From positions 1 through 64,000 of the forward strand of contig NZ_CAJCKW010000005.1 of NCBI RefSeq assembly GCF_903970965.1: a DNA stretch of 64,000 bases, read 5' to 3'. The position numbers and the translations under genes are program-made. The stretch is from Aureimonas sp. ME7. Its GTDB lineage: Bacteria > Pseudomonadota > Alphaproteobacteria > Rhizobiales > Rhizobiaceae. Positions 8,312 to 17,298 of this stretch are shown piece by piece (positions within the stretch are counted from its first letter, which is position 1; every line of letters begins with the position of its first letter). Below the pieces are notes generated by a model, which was not told the origin of the DNA, did not search any database, and was given only the letters and a program-made list of their open reading frames with translations.

Positions 8312-8399
8312 GGGAGCGGCCTTATACGTCGAGAGAGCCTGTCGGCGTCCCTCGCATGTAGGATCGCCTCGCCCTCGCGCAAACGGCTGGCGGGGCCGC

Positions 8400-9155
8400 T
8401 CAGTCCATCGTGATCCGCAAGGCGCCCTCCCCGAGCGCTTGGTTGGTAGCCTCGTCGAGAAGCAGCATGGGAAGAAGGCGCAGCGGCGCCCGCGAGCCGC
8501 GCCGGGCGGAAACCAGGAGCCGGACGGCGGGCGCATCGCTATGCGAATGCACCGGACGGATGCGAAGATCGCCGAAGCGGCCCATCGCCGCAGAGAGGAT
8601 TTCGCCGAGCTGATCCGGCCGCCCGATCATCACGAGCTCGCCGCCCTGGCGCAGAAGCGCCGCCGAGACACGCAGCCAGCGATCGACGAAGTCCGCGTCC
8701 GGCGCGACTTTGGCCGCGTCGCGCAAAGGGTCCGGCGAGCGCCGGCCCGACGAAGGGTGAAAGGGCGGATTGGTCAGGACGAGGTCGAACGCACCGTCGC
8801 AAAGCCCTGCTGCTTCGCGAACCGGGCGCTGCGCCGTCACGTCGAGGCGGGCAAGTTGCAGCCGCGCCGTCCAGGGCGCGTTTTCCGGCAACAGGAGTGT
8901 CGCCTCGGCGAGAGTGGCCATACGCTCGTCGCGCTCAGCCATCACAACCTGGAGGCCCGGCGCCCGAACGGCGGCGGCAAGAGCAACGGCGCCCGCGCCC
9001 GATCCGAGATCGACCGCCCGACCCTTCCGCTCCGGCGCGACGGTGGACGCCAGGAGCAGCGCGTCATGTCCTGACCTGAGGCCCGCCCGCCTGGGCTGAA
9101 GAAGATGGAACCGGCCGGCGAAGAAGGCGTCGCGGCTGAAGTCTTCCCCCGCCAA
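8400..9155 (-). CDS. Class I SAM methyltransferase, TrmN6-like
   Basis: A Rossmann-fold methyltransferase with motif I (VDLGSGAGAVALA), an acidic motif II (VVMAERDE) and the amino-methyltransferase signature NPPF (LVLTNPPFH). NPPF methyltransferases of this size act on exocyclic amino groups; the closest named relative is the tRNA1(Val) adenine-37 N6-methyltransferase family. The TTG start at 9155 lies 4 bases after the stop of the DUF2007 gene and begins just before the conserved FHLLQP segment. An ATG at 9200 would add 15 residues but overlap that gene by 41 bases. Substrate is inferred from family only. Confidence 0.85.
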   Translation of the reverse strand: MAGEDFSRDAFFAGRFHLLQPRRAGLRSGHDALLLASTVAPERKGRAVDLGSGAGAVALAAAVRAPGLQVVMAERDERMATLAEATLLLPENAPWTARLQLARLDVTAQRPVREAAGLCDGAFDLVLTNPPFHPSSGRRSPDPLRDAAKVAPDADFVDRWLRVSAALLRQGGELVMIGRPDQLGEILSAAMGRFGDLRIRPVHSHSDAPAVRLLVSARRGSRAPLRLLPMLLLDEATNQALGEGALRITMD

Positions 9156-9159
9156 CCGA

Positions 9160-9390
9160 TCAACCCGCGATGTCGGACAGCTCGTGCCCGAGGTCGGCAT
9201 CGCGCAGCAGGCGGCGCGCCTGCGCGATCTCCTCCTCGTCGACCAGGAGCCGGCGCGGCAGGATGCCGATCGAGCCGTCGAGAACGCTCATGTGACTGTC
9301 GGCCAGAAGATGCGCGATCCCGGCGTCGCGCAGGAGCGCTTCGGCAAAGGACAGGAGGACCGGGTCGTTGGAGCGCAGGAGTTCGATCAT
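9160..9390 (-). CDS. DUF2007 domain protein
   Basis: A 76-residue protein. It starts with MIELLRSNDPVLLSFAEALL and continues with GIAHLLADSHMS, the pattern of the DUF2007 putative signal-transducing family, a ferredoxin-like fold similar to GlnB. The ATG at 9390 has a GGGGG run upstream. It is coupled at 4 bases' distance to the TrmN6-like methyltransferase, a pairing often seen in alphaproteobacteria, and is divergent from the prenyl synthase gene. Its molecular role is unknown. Confidence 0.8.
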   Translation of the reverse strand: MIELLRSNDPVLLSFAEALLRDAGIAHLLADSHMSVLDGSIGILPRRLLVDEEEIAQARRLLRDADLGHELSDIAG

Positions 9391-9542
9391 TCCCCCCAGT
9401 GGCCCCAAACGGCTCCGTTCCGCAAGCGATCTCGCCCGTTCGGAGCACCGATCGTGCGATTCAAACGGCCACGCGTTCTCCCGAAGCACTTGCCGCCCTT
9501 CCCCGGCCCGGTTATGCCGCGCGCAGCGAACGGAGAAGTCCA

Positions 9543-10556
9543 GTGAACCTTGCCAGCCCCCTGGATCAGCACCGAGCGGTCGCCTCGATCGATCCGATCC
9601 TCGGCTTGACGCGCGCGGACATGGAGCGCGTCAACGCGCTGATCCTTTCCATGGCCGGGTCGAATGTCGAGCTGATCCCCGAGATCGCCGAGCACCTGAT
9701 CTCGTCGGGCGGCAAGCGGCTGCGCCCGATCCTGACGATCGCCGCGGCGCTGGCCTTCGGCTACGAGGGCGAAGGCCACGTCAAGCTCGCCGCCAGCGTC
9801 GAGTTCCTTCACACCGCGACCCTCCTCCACGACGACGTGGTGGACGAAAGCGACCTTCGACGCGGCCGTAAGACCGCGCGCACCATCTGGGGCAACCAGG
9901 CGAGCGTTCTCGTCGGCGACTACCTCCTCGGCCAGGCCTTCAAGATGATGGTCGAGGTCGGCTCCATGCGCGCGCTCGCCATCCTGTCCAACGCATCGGC
10001 GGTGATCGCCGAGGGCGAGGTCTGGCAGCTGTCCGCGGCCAAGCGCCTCACCACGACCGAAGCGGACTACATGGCCGTCATCGGCGCCAAGACGGCGGCC
10101 CTGTTCGCCGCCGCCGCCGAAGTCGGCCCGGTGATCGCGGGTGCGGGCGCCCCGATGGAAGCGGCGATGCGCGACTACGGGCTCCATCTCGGCCTCGCTT
10201 TCCAGCTGGTGGACGACGTCCTCGACTACGGCGGCTCCGCTTCCGATCTCGGCAAGAATGTCGGCGACGATTTCCGCGAGGGCAAGATCACGCTGCCGGT
10301 GATCCTCGCCCATCAGGCGGGCGACGAGGCGGAACGCGCCTTCTGGCGCGGCGCGATGGAGGAAGGGCGGAGCGACGACGCGGCGCTCGCCGAGGCGCGC
10401 CTCCTGTTCGACCGGCACGGCTCTCTGGAAGCTACCAAGGCGCGGGCCCGCGAGCATGGGCGGCTGGCAGCCCAGGCGCTCGGGGCGCTCCCGCCCTCGC
10501 CCTACCGCGACGCGCTGGAAGACGTGGTCGCCTTTTCGGTCGAGCGGATCCGCTAG
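9543..10556 (+). CDS. ispB: Long-chain polyprenyl diphosphate synthase
   Basis: A 337-residue trans-prenyltransferase that extends farnesyl diphosphate with isopentenyl units to make the ubiquinone side chain (octa- or decaprenyl). Both Asp-rich motifs are intact: DDVVDESDLRRG after LLH, and DDVLD near residue 225. The GGKRLRP substrate-binding segment is near residue 55. The GTG at 9543 is preceded by GGAG at a good spacing. Length and motifs match IspB/DdsA. Chain length cannot be read from the sequence; decaprenyl is usual in Hyphomicrobiales. Confidence 0.93.
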   Translation: MNLASPLDQHRAVASIDPILGLTRADMERVNALILSMAGSNVELIPEIAEHLISSGGKRLRPILTIAAALAFGYEGEGHVKLAASVEFLHTATLLHDDVVDESDLRRGRKTARTIWGNQASVLVGDYLLGQAFKMMVEVGSMRALAILSNASAVIAEGEVWQLSAAKRLTTTEADYMAVIGAKTAALFAAAAEVGPVIAGAGAPMEAAMRDYGLHLGLAFQLVDDVLDYGGSASDLGKNVGDDFREGKITLPVILAHQAGDEAERAFWRGAMEEGRSDDAALAEARLLFDRHGSLEATKARAREHGRLAAQALGALPPSPYRDALEDVVAFSVERIR

Positions 10557-10698
10557 CGCGCTGGCGCTTTGCGCCGTCGCAAAATAAACATGCTGGAAGC
10601 GGAAGGGTAACGGGCGACGAGCGGCAGGATCTGCGACGCCCGATGCGGCAATCTCGCGCGGGCGGCAGCGGCCGGATCGCGAAAAGAGGGAATTCGAC

Positions 10699-12540
10699 GT
10701 GGACAAGACCAGCATCTCGCGGATCGCACTCGCTGCCGCCATCGCCGCAACGCTGCTGGCCGCTCCGGCGCGCGCGCAAAGCGAGACGGCGCCGGACGCC
10801 GCGCCCGTCACCGGGACCGAGCGCGCCACCGTCGACGTCCAGTCGCTTTCGGGCGCCTATCTCGCCGCCAAGATCGCACGTGAGAACCGGCAGCCCGGTA
10901 TCGCCGCCGACTACTACGACGAGGCGCTGCGCCTCGACCCGACCTCCGAGGTGCTTCAGCAGGAGGCGATGTTCGCCTATCTGGCGGACGGCCGCTTCGA
11001 GAAGGGCGTCGAACTCGCCGGCAAGCTCGAGAAGAACGCGGACATCGGCAAGGTCGCCCAGATCGCGCTCGCCCTCGATGCGCTGCACGACAAGCGATAC
11101 GACGCGGCGATCGAGTCTCTCAAGCTGCGCGATACCAGCGATCTCGACTCGCTTCTCGTCGCCCATCTCTCGGCTTGGGCCGATGCCGGTGCTGGCCGCA
11201 AACAGGAAGCGATCCGGCGGATCGACGACCTGCAGGGCGCCTCCTGGTTCGCCGCCTTCAACCAGTATCAGACCGGCCTCCTCGCCGGCTTCACCGGTGA
11301 TACGGAGCGCGCGCGCACCGCGCTCGGCGCGCTGATCTCCGACCAGGGCTCGGCCCAGACCTCGGTGGACGCCTACCTCGCCGGCGCCGAAGCGCTGGCG
11401 CGCCTCGAAGCGCGGGCCGGCCGCAAGCAGCAGGCGCTCGACGCGATCTCCAAGGGCCTCGACCTCGCCCCCGTCTACGAACCGCTGACGCAGCTTCGCT
11501 CCGAGATCGAGGCCGGCAAGGACATCGCCGCCCCGATCGACAGCGCGCAGGCCGGCGCTGCCGAAACGCTCTACATCCTCGGCCAGGCCATCAACCGGGG
11601 AGACGGGCAGGATGTCGCGCTCCTCTACTTCCAGTTCGCCAAGGCGGTGTCGAACAAGCCCGACGCCAAGCTGCTGACAGCTCTTGCGGGCGTCGCCGAC
11701 CGCTCCAAGCAGATCGATCTCGCGATCTCCTACTACGAGCAGATCCCCGAGACCTCGCCCTTCCGCCGCACGGCCGAGCTTCAGATGGGGCTCGACCTTT
11801 GGCAGGCCGAGCGCAAGGAAGAATCCAAGGCACATCTGCGCAAGGCCGTCGCCAACTATCCCGACGACCTTCAGGCCCATCTCGCCTTCGCCGACGTTCT
11901 GGCGGCGGATAAGGAATACGGGGAAGCCGTCAAGCTTCTCGACCGCGCGATCGAGCTGGCGCCCGTCGACGGGCCGAACAACTGGAACATCTACTACCAG
12001 CGCGGCATCGCCCACGAGCGGCAGAAGGAGTGGGACAAGGCCGAATCCGACTTCAAGCGGGCGCTGGAGCTGCAGCCCGATCAGCCGCAGGTCCTGAACT
12101 ACCTCGGCTATTCATGGGTCGACATGGACCGCAATCTCGACGAGGGGCTGCAGATGATCCGCACCGCCGTCGATCTGCGCCCAAACGACGGCTACATCAT
12201 CGATTCGCTCGGCTGGGCCTACTACCGGCTCGGCCGCTACGACGACGCGGTGGAGCAGCTGGAGCGCGCCGTCCTGATCACGCCGGCCGATCCGACGATC
12301 AACGACCATCTCGGCGACGCCTATTGGCGCGTCGGCCGCCAGCGCGAGGCGCGCTTCCAGTGGAACCGCTCGCTCGTGGGAGACCCGAAGCCGGAAGAAG
12401 CGGACGCCGAGCGCATCCGCCGCAAGCTGACCGAAGGTCTCGTGGTGGACGGCAAGCCGGTTCCCCCGGGCACGCCCAAGCCCGTCCAACAGCGGGCGTC
12501 CAACGACGCCGGCGAGACGGCGGACCCGCAGCCCAACTGA
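10699..12540 (+). CDS. Exported tetratricopeptide-repeat protein
   Basis: A 613-residue protein with a signal peptide (1-26, ending APARAQ) followed by a long array of TPR helices. The clearest repeats lie in 50-120 and 380-560, for example YYQRGIAHERQKEWDKAE and IIDSLGWAYYRLGRYDDAVEQL. Such periplasmic TPR proteins scaffold envelope complexes; no enzyme domain is present. The start is GTG at 10699. The stop is one base from the ispE start, so the two are an operon, a conserved arrangement in Hyphomicrobiales whose functional sense is not known. Confidence 0.9.
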   Translation: MDKTSISRIALAAAIAATLLAAPARAQSETAPDAAPVTGTERATVDVQSLSGAYLAAKIARENRQPGIAADYYDEALRLDPTSEVLQQEAMFAYLADGRFEKGVELAGKLEKNADIGKVAQIALALDALHDKRYDAAIESLKLRDTSDLDSLLVAHLSAWADAGAGRKQEAIRRIDDLQGASWFAAFNQYQTGLLAGFTGDTERARTALGALISDQGSAQTSVDAYLAGAEALARLEARAGRKQQALDAISKGLDLAPVYEPLTQLRSEIEAGKDIAAPIDSAQAGAAETLYILGQAINRGDGQDVALLYFQFAKAVSNKPDAKLLTALAGVADRSKQIDLAISYYEQIPETSPFRRTAELQMGLDLWQAERKEESKAHLRKAVANYPDDLQAHLAFADVLAADKEYGEAVKLLDRAIELAPVDGPNNWNIYYQRGIAHERQKEWDKAESDFKRALELQPDQPQVLNYLGYSWVDMDRNLDEGLQMIRTAVDLRPNDGYIIDSLGWAYYRLGRYDDAVEQLERAVLITPADPTINDHLGDAYWRVGRQREARFQWNRSLVGDPKPEEADAERIRRKLTEGLVVDGKPVPPGTPKPVQQRASNDAGETADPQPN

Positions 12541-12541
12541 G

Positions 12542-13450
12542 ATGGACGCGCTCGTTCCCGGATCGACCACCGCCCGGCTGACGGCGCGCGCCAAGATCAA
12601 CCTGGCCCTGCATGTTCTCGGGCAGCGACCGGACGGCTACCACGAACTCGAAAGCCTCGTGGTCTTCGCGAAATACGGGGACCGGCTGGAGATCACCCCG
12701 AGCGACGCCGATCGCCTTGTCATCACGGGATCGTTCGCGGATGGGGTTCCGACGGACGAGCGCAACCTCGTTCTTCGGGCGCTTCGACTGGCGCGGGAGG
12801 TGGCGGCGGAAGCCGGGCTCGGCATCCCCCCCTCGCACATCCGGCTCGAGAAGAACCTGCCGCACGCCGCCGGGATCGGCGGGGGCTCGGCCGACGCGGC
12901 CAGCCTGCTGGCTTACGTCGGACATCTGCACCCGGCGATACGAACCGTACTCACGAGCCGCGCAGTCGAGCTTGGAGCCGACGTGCCGATGTGTCTTCAC
13001 GGCCGGCCGTCGCATGTGCGCGGCATAGGGGAAGACGGCCGGGATATCGGGGCCCTCCCCTTTCTTCCCCTGCTTCTCGTGAACCCCGGCGTCTCGGTTT
13101 CCACCCCTTCGGTCTTCGGTGCCTTGGCTCGGCGAGAGTGGCCGCCGCTGCCGCCGGTTCCGGAGGCAGGGTTTGGCACGCAGGACGAACTCCTCGCCTA
13201 TCTCGCGCAAACGCGGAACGATCTTCAGCCTCCCGCCGTATCGATCGCACCCGTCGTCACCCAAGCGATCGACGCGGTCGCGGCGACCGGTGCTCGGCTC
13301 TCCCGCATGTCGGGATCGGGCGCCACGGTGTTCGGGCTGTTCGGCGACGAAGCGGCGCTTCGCAATGCGGCGACGCGGTTGAGGGAGGTCCACCCGGAAT
13401 GGTGGATCCGCGAAACGCACTGCGCCGGAACGGGATCGATCCATGAGTGA
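12542..13450 (+). CDS. ispE: 4-diphosphocytidyl-2-C-methyl-D-erythritol kinase
   Basis: A 302-residue GHMP-family kinase of the MEP isoprenoid pathway that phosphorylates the 2-hydroxyl of CDP-methylerythritol. The N-terminal KINLALHVLGQRPDGYHEL is diagnostic and carries the catalytic Lys region. The ATP loop PHAAGIGGGSADAAS is intact, and the third GHMP motif RMSGSGATVFGLF is near the C-terminus. It begins one base after the TPR gene stop and overlaps moaB by 8 bases. It supplies precursors to the IspB-type synthase encoded 2 kb upstream. Confidence 0.97.
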   Translation: MDALVPGSTTARLTARAKINLALHVLGQRPDGYHELESLVVFAKYGDRLEITPSDADRLVITGSFADGVPTDERNLVLRALRLAREVAAEAGLGIPPSHIRLEKNLPHAAGIGGGSADAASLLAYVGHLHPAIRTVLTSRAVELGADVPMCLHGRPSHVRGIGEDGRDIGALPFLPLLLVNPGVSVSTPSVFGALARREWPPLPPVPEAGFGTQDELLAYLAQTRNDLQPPAVSIAPVVTQAIDAVAATGARLSRMSGSGATVFGLFGDEAALRNAATRLREVHPEWWIRETHCAGTGSIHE

Positions 13451-13979
13451 GCGCGACTTCATTCCGCTTTCCATTGCCGTCCTCACCGTGTCCGACACAC
13501 GGGACGCCGCCAACGACCGCTCCGGCGACACGCTGGCCGAGCGGCTGCAGGGCGCCGGCCACCGGCTCGCCGACCGCGCCATCGCGCCGGACGATCGCGA
13601 CGCGATCCGCTCGCGGGTGCTCGCATGGTCGCAGGACCCCGGCATCGACGTCATCCTGACGACGGGCGGAACGGGCTTCACCGGCCGCGACGTGACGCCG
13701 GAAGCGCTGGAGCCGATCTTCGAAAAGCGGATGGACGGGTTCTCGGCCGTGTTCCACCGGGTGTCGTTCGAGACGATCGGCGTTTCGACGATCCAGTCGC
13801 GCGCCACCGGCGGCGTCGTCAATGCGACCTTCGTCTTCGTTCTGCCGGGCTCGCCCGGCGCTTGCCGCGATGCCTGGGACCATATCCTTGGCCCCCAGCT
13901 CGACTACCGTCACCGCCCCTGCAACTTCGTCGAGATCATGCCGCGCCTCGACGAACACCTCCGGCGCAAGGCGGGCTAG
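13443..13979 (+). CDS. moaB: Molybdenum cofactor protein MoaB
   Basis: A 178-residue MogA/MoaB-fold protein of the molybdopterin adenylyltransferase family. The motif ILTTGGTGFTGRDVTPEA carries the conserved MPT-binding loop, and VFVLPGSPGACRDAWD follows near the C-terminus. It overlaps the 3' end of ispE, so it is the last gene of the TPR-ispE-moaB transcript. Whether it has adenylyltransferase activity (some MoaB proteins do not) is not decided here. Its TAG stop lies within a CTAG shared with the convergent gene's stop. Confidence 0.93.
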   Translation: MSERDFIPLSIAVLTVSDTRDAANDRSGDTLAERLQGAGHRLADRAIAPDDRDAIRSRVLAWSQDPGIDVILTTGGTGFTGRDVTPEALEPIFEKRMDGFSAVFHRVSFETIGVSTIQSRATGGVVNATFVFVLPGSPGACRDAWDHILGPQLDYRHRPCNFVEIMPRLDEHLRRKAG

Positions 13980-14455
13980 CCGCGCGGCGCCCTCACCGGC
14001 CTCATCCGTTCTATGGTTGCGAGCCCTGATCCCGCTTGGGCGAGCTTTGCCAGTTCCCCCTTCGGCAGGAGGCGTCCGCCCCGCCGGGGTCCGAGCAGTC
14101 GTTGTCGAAGGGTGCGCGGACCAGCCTCGGGCAGAAGAAGGGGACGGTGACGTGAGCCAGGCGACCCGGCCGAAACATGACGGATGGTATCGTCCATCCA
14201 ACCCTCGCCAAGCCGCACGCCGGCCGCGAGGACGAGAACCCAATCCCCCTTGAGCCGGTCGACGTGTCGCAGACACTCCGCCTCGGCTTCCAGACGGCAA
14301 CCGGCATGTTCGGCGAGCCTACGCGCGTCGCTCTCACTTACGTCCAGCACCACGACATCGCGCACGATGCCCTCCACCGCGCCGCTGATCAGCGGCGGCA
14401 GGCCGATCGCGAGCGTCGCGGCATCCCGAACATCGTGAATCAACACCGTCAGCAT
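13976..14455 (-). CDS. Glycosyltransferase-like hypothetical protein
   Basis: A 159-residue protein. It begins MLTVLIHDVRDA, then a GAVEGIVRDVVVLDVSES segment resembling the start of a GT-A (family 2) nucleotide-sugar fold, and WVLVLAAGVRLGEGWMDD resembling the region that would carry a DxD. The DxD itself is not obvious and the protein is about half the usual length, so catalysis is doubtful. A similar short protein occurs next to moaB in many rhizobia. The ATG at 14455 is chosen because it starts the conserved block; the frame extends upstream to 14557 without support. Confidence 0.7.
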   Translation of the reverse strand: MLTVLIHDVRDAATLAIGLPPLISGAVEGIVRDVVVLDVSESDARRLAEHAGCRLEAEAECLRHVDRLKGDWVLVLAAGVRLGEGWMDDTIRHVSAGSPGSRHRPLLLPEAGPRTLRQRLLGPRRGGRLLPKGELAKLAQAGSGLATIERMRPVRAPRG

Positions 14456-14589
14456 GGCTTCCGCAGTAGCGCGAGCCGAAGCGATCTTCCAGTGCCTCGA
14501 TCCGTCGCTCGGTTTGTTCTTGTATTGTTCTCTTCGAATGCATAGGATTGGCGTCATATCGGGGTCGCATCCGAAGGGAACCCAGTCCC

Positions 14590-15747
14590 ATGTCCGAGAT
14601 CCGCAGCATCGACCGTTCCGCCCTTGCCCATGGGCAAAGCGTCGATATGGCGAACCATATGCTGAACCAGTCGGGGCTTCGCGTCGGCTTCGACCGGCGC
14701 CGCGGGCGCGGCGCCGGGCTCAATCCGGCGGGTCGCTACGAGCCCTTTTCGCGGGCCGCCTTCGACGACGGCTGGAACACGATCGACGAGTTGCCGGCGT
14801 TCAAGACCGAGGTCCAGAACGAGGCGGCGCGCACCATCATCACGCGCAACACCTCGCCCGACATTTCCTTCGAACAGTCGGTGAACCCCTATCGCGGCTG
14901 CGAGCACGGATGCGTCTATTGTTTCGCGCGTCCGAGCCATGCCTATATGGGTCTGTCGCCCGGTCTCGACTTCGAGTCCAAACTCTTCGCCAAGCCGAAC
15001 GCGGCCGAGCTTCTGGAAGCGGAACTGTCGAAGCCGGGCTACGAGCCGAAGTCGATCGCCATCGGCACCAACACCGATCCCTATCAGCCGATCGAGAAGA
15101 CGCGGCGCATCATGCGCGACCTTCTGGAAGTGCTGGAGCGGGCCAATCATCCGGTCGGCATCGTGACGAAGTCGGCGCTGGTCACGCGCGACATCGACAT
15201 TCTCCAGCGCATGGCGGCCAAGGGATTGGCGCGCGTTGCGATCTCCGTCACCACGATGGACCGCAAGCTGGCGCGCACCATGGAGCCGCGCGCGGCAACG
15301 CCCGCCAAGCGCTTCGAGACGGTGCGCCAGCTGACGGAGGCGGGCATCCCGACCATGGTGATGACGGCACCGATCATCCCTGGTCTCACCGATTCCGAGA
15401 TCGAACGACTTCTGGAGGCGGCCCGGGAAGCGGGTGCGCGCGAGGCCGGCTATGTCCTTCTCCGCCTGCCACTGGAGGTTTCGCCGCTCTTCAAGGAATG
15501 GCTCCTGCGCCACTACCCCAACCGCTTTCGCCATGTGATGACGCTCCTACGCGCGATGCGTGACGGGAGGGATTACGATCCCGAATGGGGACAGCGGATG
15601 ACGGGCAAGGGTCCCTACGCCCTGCAGATCCGCCGCCGCTTCGAGTTGGCCGCCAAGCGGCTGGAACTCAATCTCGAACGCAGCCGGTTGCGCACCGATC
15701 TGTTCCGCTCCCCCAAGGGCGGCGGCGTCCAGCTTTCGCTTCTTTAG
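14590..15747 (+). CDS. PA0069-family radical SAM protein
   Basis: A 385-residue radical SAM enzyme with the 4Fe-4S motif CEHGCVYC (Cys-x3-Cys-x2-Cys), a characteristic SVNPYRGCEHG lead-in and a IGTNTDPYQPIE substrate-side loop, as in Rv2578c/PA0069 and spore-photoproduct-lyase-like proteins. It should cleave SAM to a 5'-deoxyadenosyl radical; the substrate is unknown. ATG 14590 has GAAGGGA upstream; an in-frame ATG at 14548 lacks one. It is divergent from the glycosyltransferase-like gene. Confidence 0.9.
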   Translation: MSEIRSIDRSALAHGQSVDMANHMLNQSGLRVGFDRRRGRGAGLNPAGRYEPFSRAAFDDGWNTIDELPAFKTEVQNEAARTIITRNTSPDISFEQSVNPYRGCEHGCVYCFARPSHAYMGLSPGLDFESKLFAKPNAAELLEAELSKPGYEPKSIAIGTNTDPYQPIEKTRRIMRDLLEVLERANHPVGIVTKSALVTRDIDILQRMAAKGLARVAISVTTMDRKLARTMEPRAATPAKRFETVRQLTEAGIPTMVMTAPIIPGLTDSEIERLLEAAREAGAREAGYVLLRLPLEVSPLFKEWLLRHYPNRFRHVMTLLRAMRDGRDYDPEWGQRMTGKGPYALQIRRRFELAAKRLELNLERSRLRTDLFRSPKGGGVQLSLL

Positions 15748-15846
15748 CGCATCGCGCTCCTCATCGGCGGCGGTTCCCCACCTCGCACCGCCGATCGGCG
15801 CGCCGGTTTTCCAACCCCGGCCGGCGCGCTTGTGAAGGATCGGAGA

Positions 15847-16560
15847 ATGCGCGAGTTTCGCCGCATCATGACTCGCCATCTCTCCGATCCTTCCTCCCCT
15901 CTTCGCAAACCCCGCACTCGCAACATCGCGTCCAGGATACTCGTCGGCCCCGACTCCAATCGTGAGGAAGCCCTTCGCAAAAGTGGATGCCGCCTCGTTG
16001 CCGGCGTCGACGAGGCGGGCCGGGGTCCGCTGGCGGGTCCCGTCGTCGCCGCTGCCGCCATCCTCGATCCCGAGCACATCCCGGCGGGTCTGAACGATTC
16101 GAAGAAACTGACCGCTGGGGATCGCGAACGGCTGTTCGAAGAGATCCTCCGCTTTGCGGTCGTCGGTGTTGGAAGCGCCAGCGCGTCGGAGATCGACGAA
16201 ATCAACATCCGGCAGGCGACCTTTGCCGCCATGCGCCGAGCGCTGGCCGGTCTCGCCGTGAAGCCCGACCATGCGCTGATCGACGGGCGCGACGTCCCAC
16301 CGAAGCTTCCCTGCCTCGCGACGGCCGTGATCGGCGGCGATGCGGCTTCGCTGTCGATCGCTGCCGCCTCGATTGTCGCCAAGGTGGTTCGCGACCGGAT
16401 GATGCATCAGCTCGGGCTGGCGTTTCCGCTCTACGGCTTCGGTGCGCACATGGGCTACGGAACGCCCGCGCATCTGACTGCCATCCGCACGCACGGTCCC
16501 TGTCTCCATCATCGGCGGACTTTCGCGCCGGTCCGCGAGCAGCTGATGCTTGGGATCTGA
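15847..16560 (+). CDS. rnhB: Ribonuclease HII
   Basis: A 237-residue endonuclease that removes RNA from RNA/DNA hybrids and single ribonucleotides. The N-terminal 45 residues are a basic, poorly conserved extension. The catalytic core starts at [17 protein letters not shown] (Asp-Glu pair), with LIDGRD supplying a further acidic residue and [14 protein letters not shown] the conserved helix. The ATG at 15847 has AAGGA with 7 bases spacing; an ATG at 15868 and a GTG at 15832 are alternatives. A GC-rich stem-loop (about 16578-16606) without a T-run follows the stop. Confidence 0.95.
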   Translation: MREFRRIMTRHLSDPSSPLRKPRTRNIASRILVGPDSNREEALRKSGCRLVAGVDEAGRGPLAGPVVAAAAILDPEHIPAGLNDSKKLTAGDRERLFEEILRFAVVGVGSASASEIDEINIRQATFAAMRRALAGLAVKPDHALIDGRDVPPKLPCLATAVIGGDAASLSIAAASIVAKVVRDRMMHQLGLAFPLYGFGAHMGYGTPAHLTAIRTHGPCLHHRRTFAPVREQLMLGI

Positions 16561-16743
16561 CGTCGAGCATCGAACTTCGCAGCAGCCCGCCGGGCGGCGG
16601 GTTGCGATGCTAGGTATGGAGCGCAAGGGGTCGCCCGGCGGCGACATCCCCGGTTCCGGCCGCTCGATGGACCGCTTCGCTTGTTTCAACGACGGTCCGC
16701 GCCGTTCATTCGGGCCCGGAGACTTCCGCCAAACAGTCCACGG

Positions 16744-16773
16744 CAAAAAGAAAGCCGCCCCGGAGGGCGGCTT
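16744..16773 (-). terminator. Rho-independent terminator of the Fo operon
   Basis: On the minus strand AAGCCGCCC, a TCCG loop and GGGCGGCTT form a perfect 9-bp stem (16773-16752), followed at once by TTCTTTTT. It is 32 bases after the atpF stop. This is the clearest intrinsic terminator in the window. Confidence 0.93.
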
Positions 16774-16804
16774 GCTAACCGTCTTGGAACGATGCGGGAT
16801 CGGA

Positions 16805-17287
16805 TCAGTTCAGCCGGCGCCGAACGTCCTCGATAGAGCGCTGGGTCATCTGGCCGTCACCACCCAGATTGCGCTCAGCGATGATACGCGTCGCGGCATC
16901 CACCGCGATGTTGACGGCGGACGCACGTACCTCGGCGATCGCATCGGCCTCGGCCTGAGCGATCTTCTGTTCGGCGACCTGGGTGCGGCGAGTGACGTAT
17001 TCCTCGCTCTTGACCCGCGCCTCTTCGACAAGAGCCAGCGCCTCGCGCTGCGCGCTGGCGACGATCTCGGACGCCTCGGTTTCCGCCTCGCGGCGGCGAC
17101 GCTGGTAGTCGGCCAGCTGGCGCTTGGCCTCTTCCTTCAATTCACGCGCTTCCTCCATCTCGTTCTCGATCCGCTTGGCGCGGTTGTCGAGCGAGCGGGC
17201 GGCGAAAGCCGGCGCCTTGAAGTAGACGACGATGGCGAGAAACAGGACGAGGCCGATCAGCGCCCAGAAAGTTGCATCGAAAGCCAT
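16805..17287 (-). CDS. atpF: ATP synthase Fo subunit b
   Basis: A 160-residue peripheral-stalk subunit. One membrane helix (about 5-24, FWALIGLVLFLAIVVYF) is followed by a long, highly charged coiled coil rich in Glu, Ala and Arg. It dimerises with b' and holds F1 against rotation. The start ATG at 17287 is 11 bases after the b' stop; the open frame extends upstream only as out-of-frame reading of b'. It is the last gene of the operon, followed by the intrinsic terminator. Confidence 0.95.
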   Translation of the reverse strand: MAFDATFWALIGLVLFLAIVVYFKAPAFAARSLDNRAKRIENEMEEARELKEEAKRQLADYQRRRREAETEASEIVASAQREALALVEEARVKSEEYVTRRTQVAEQKIAQAEADAIAEVRASAVNIAVDAATRIIAERNLGGDGQMTQRSIEDVRRRLN

Positions 17288-17298
17288 GTCACTTCTCC

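Noticed and set aside
16578-16606. GC-rich stem-loop after rnhB as terminator
   Set aside because: Short stem, no T-run on the plus strand; mentioned under rnhB only.
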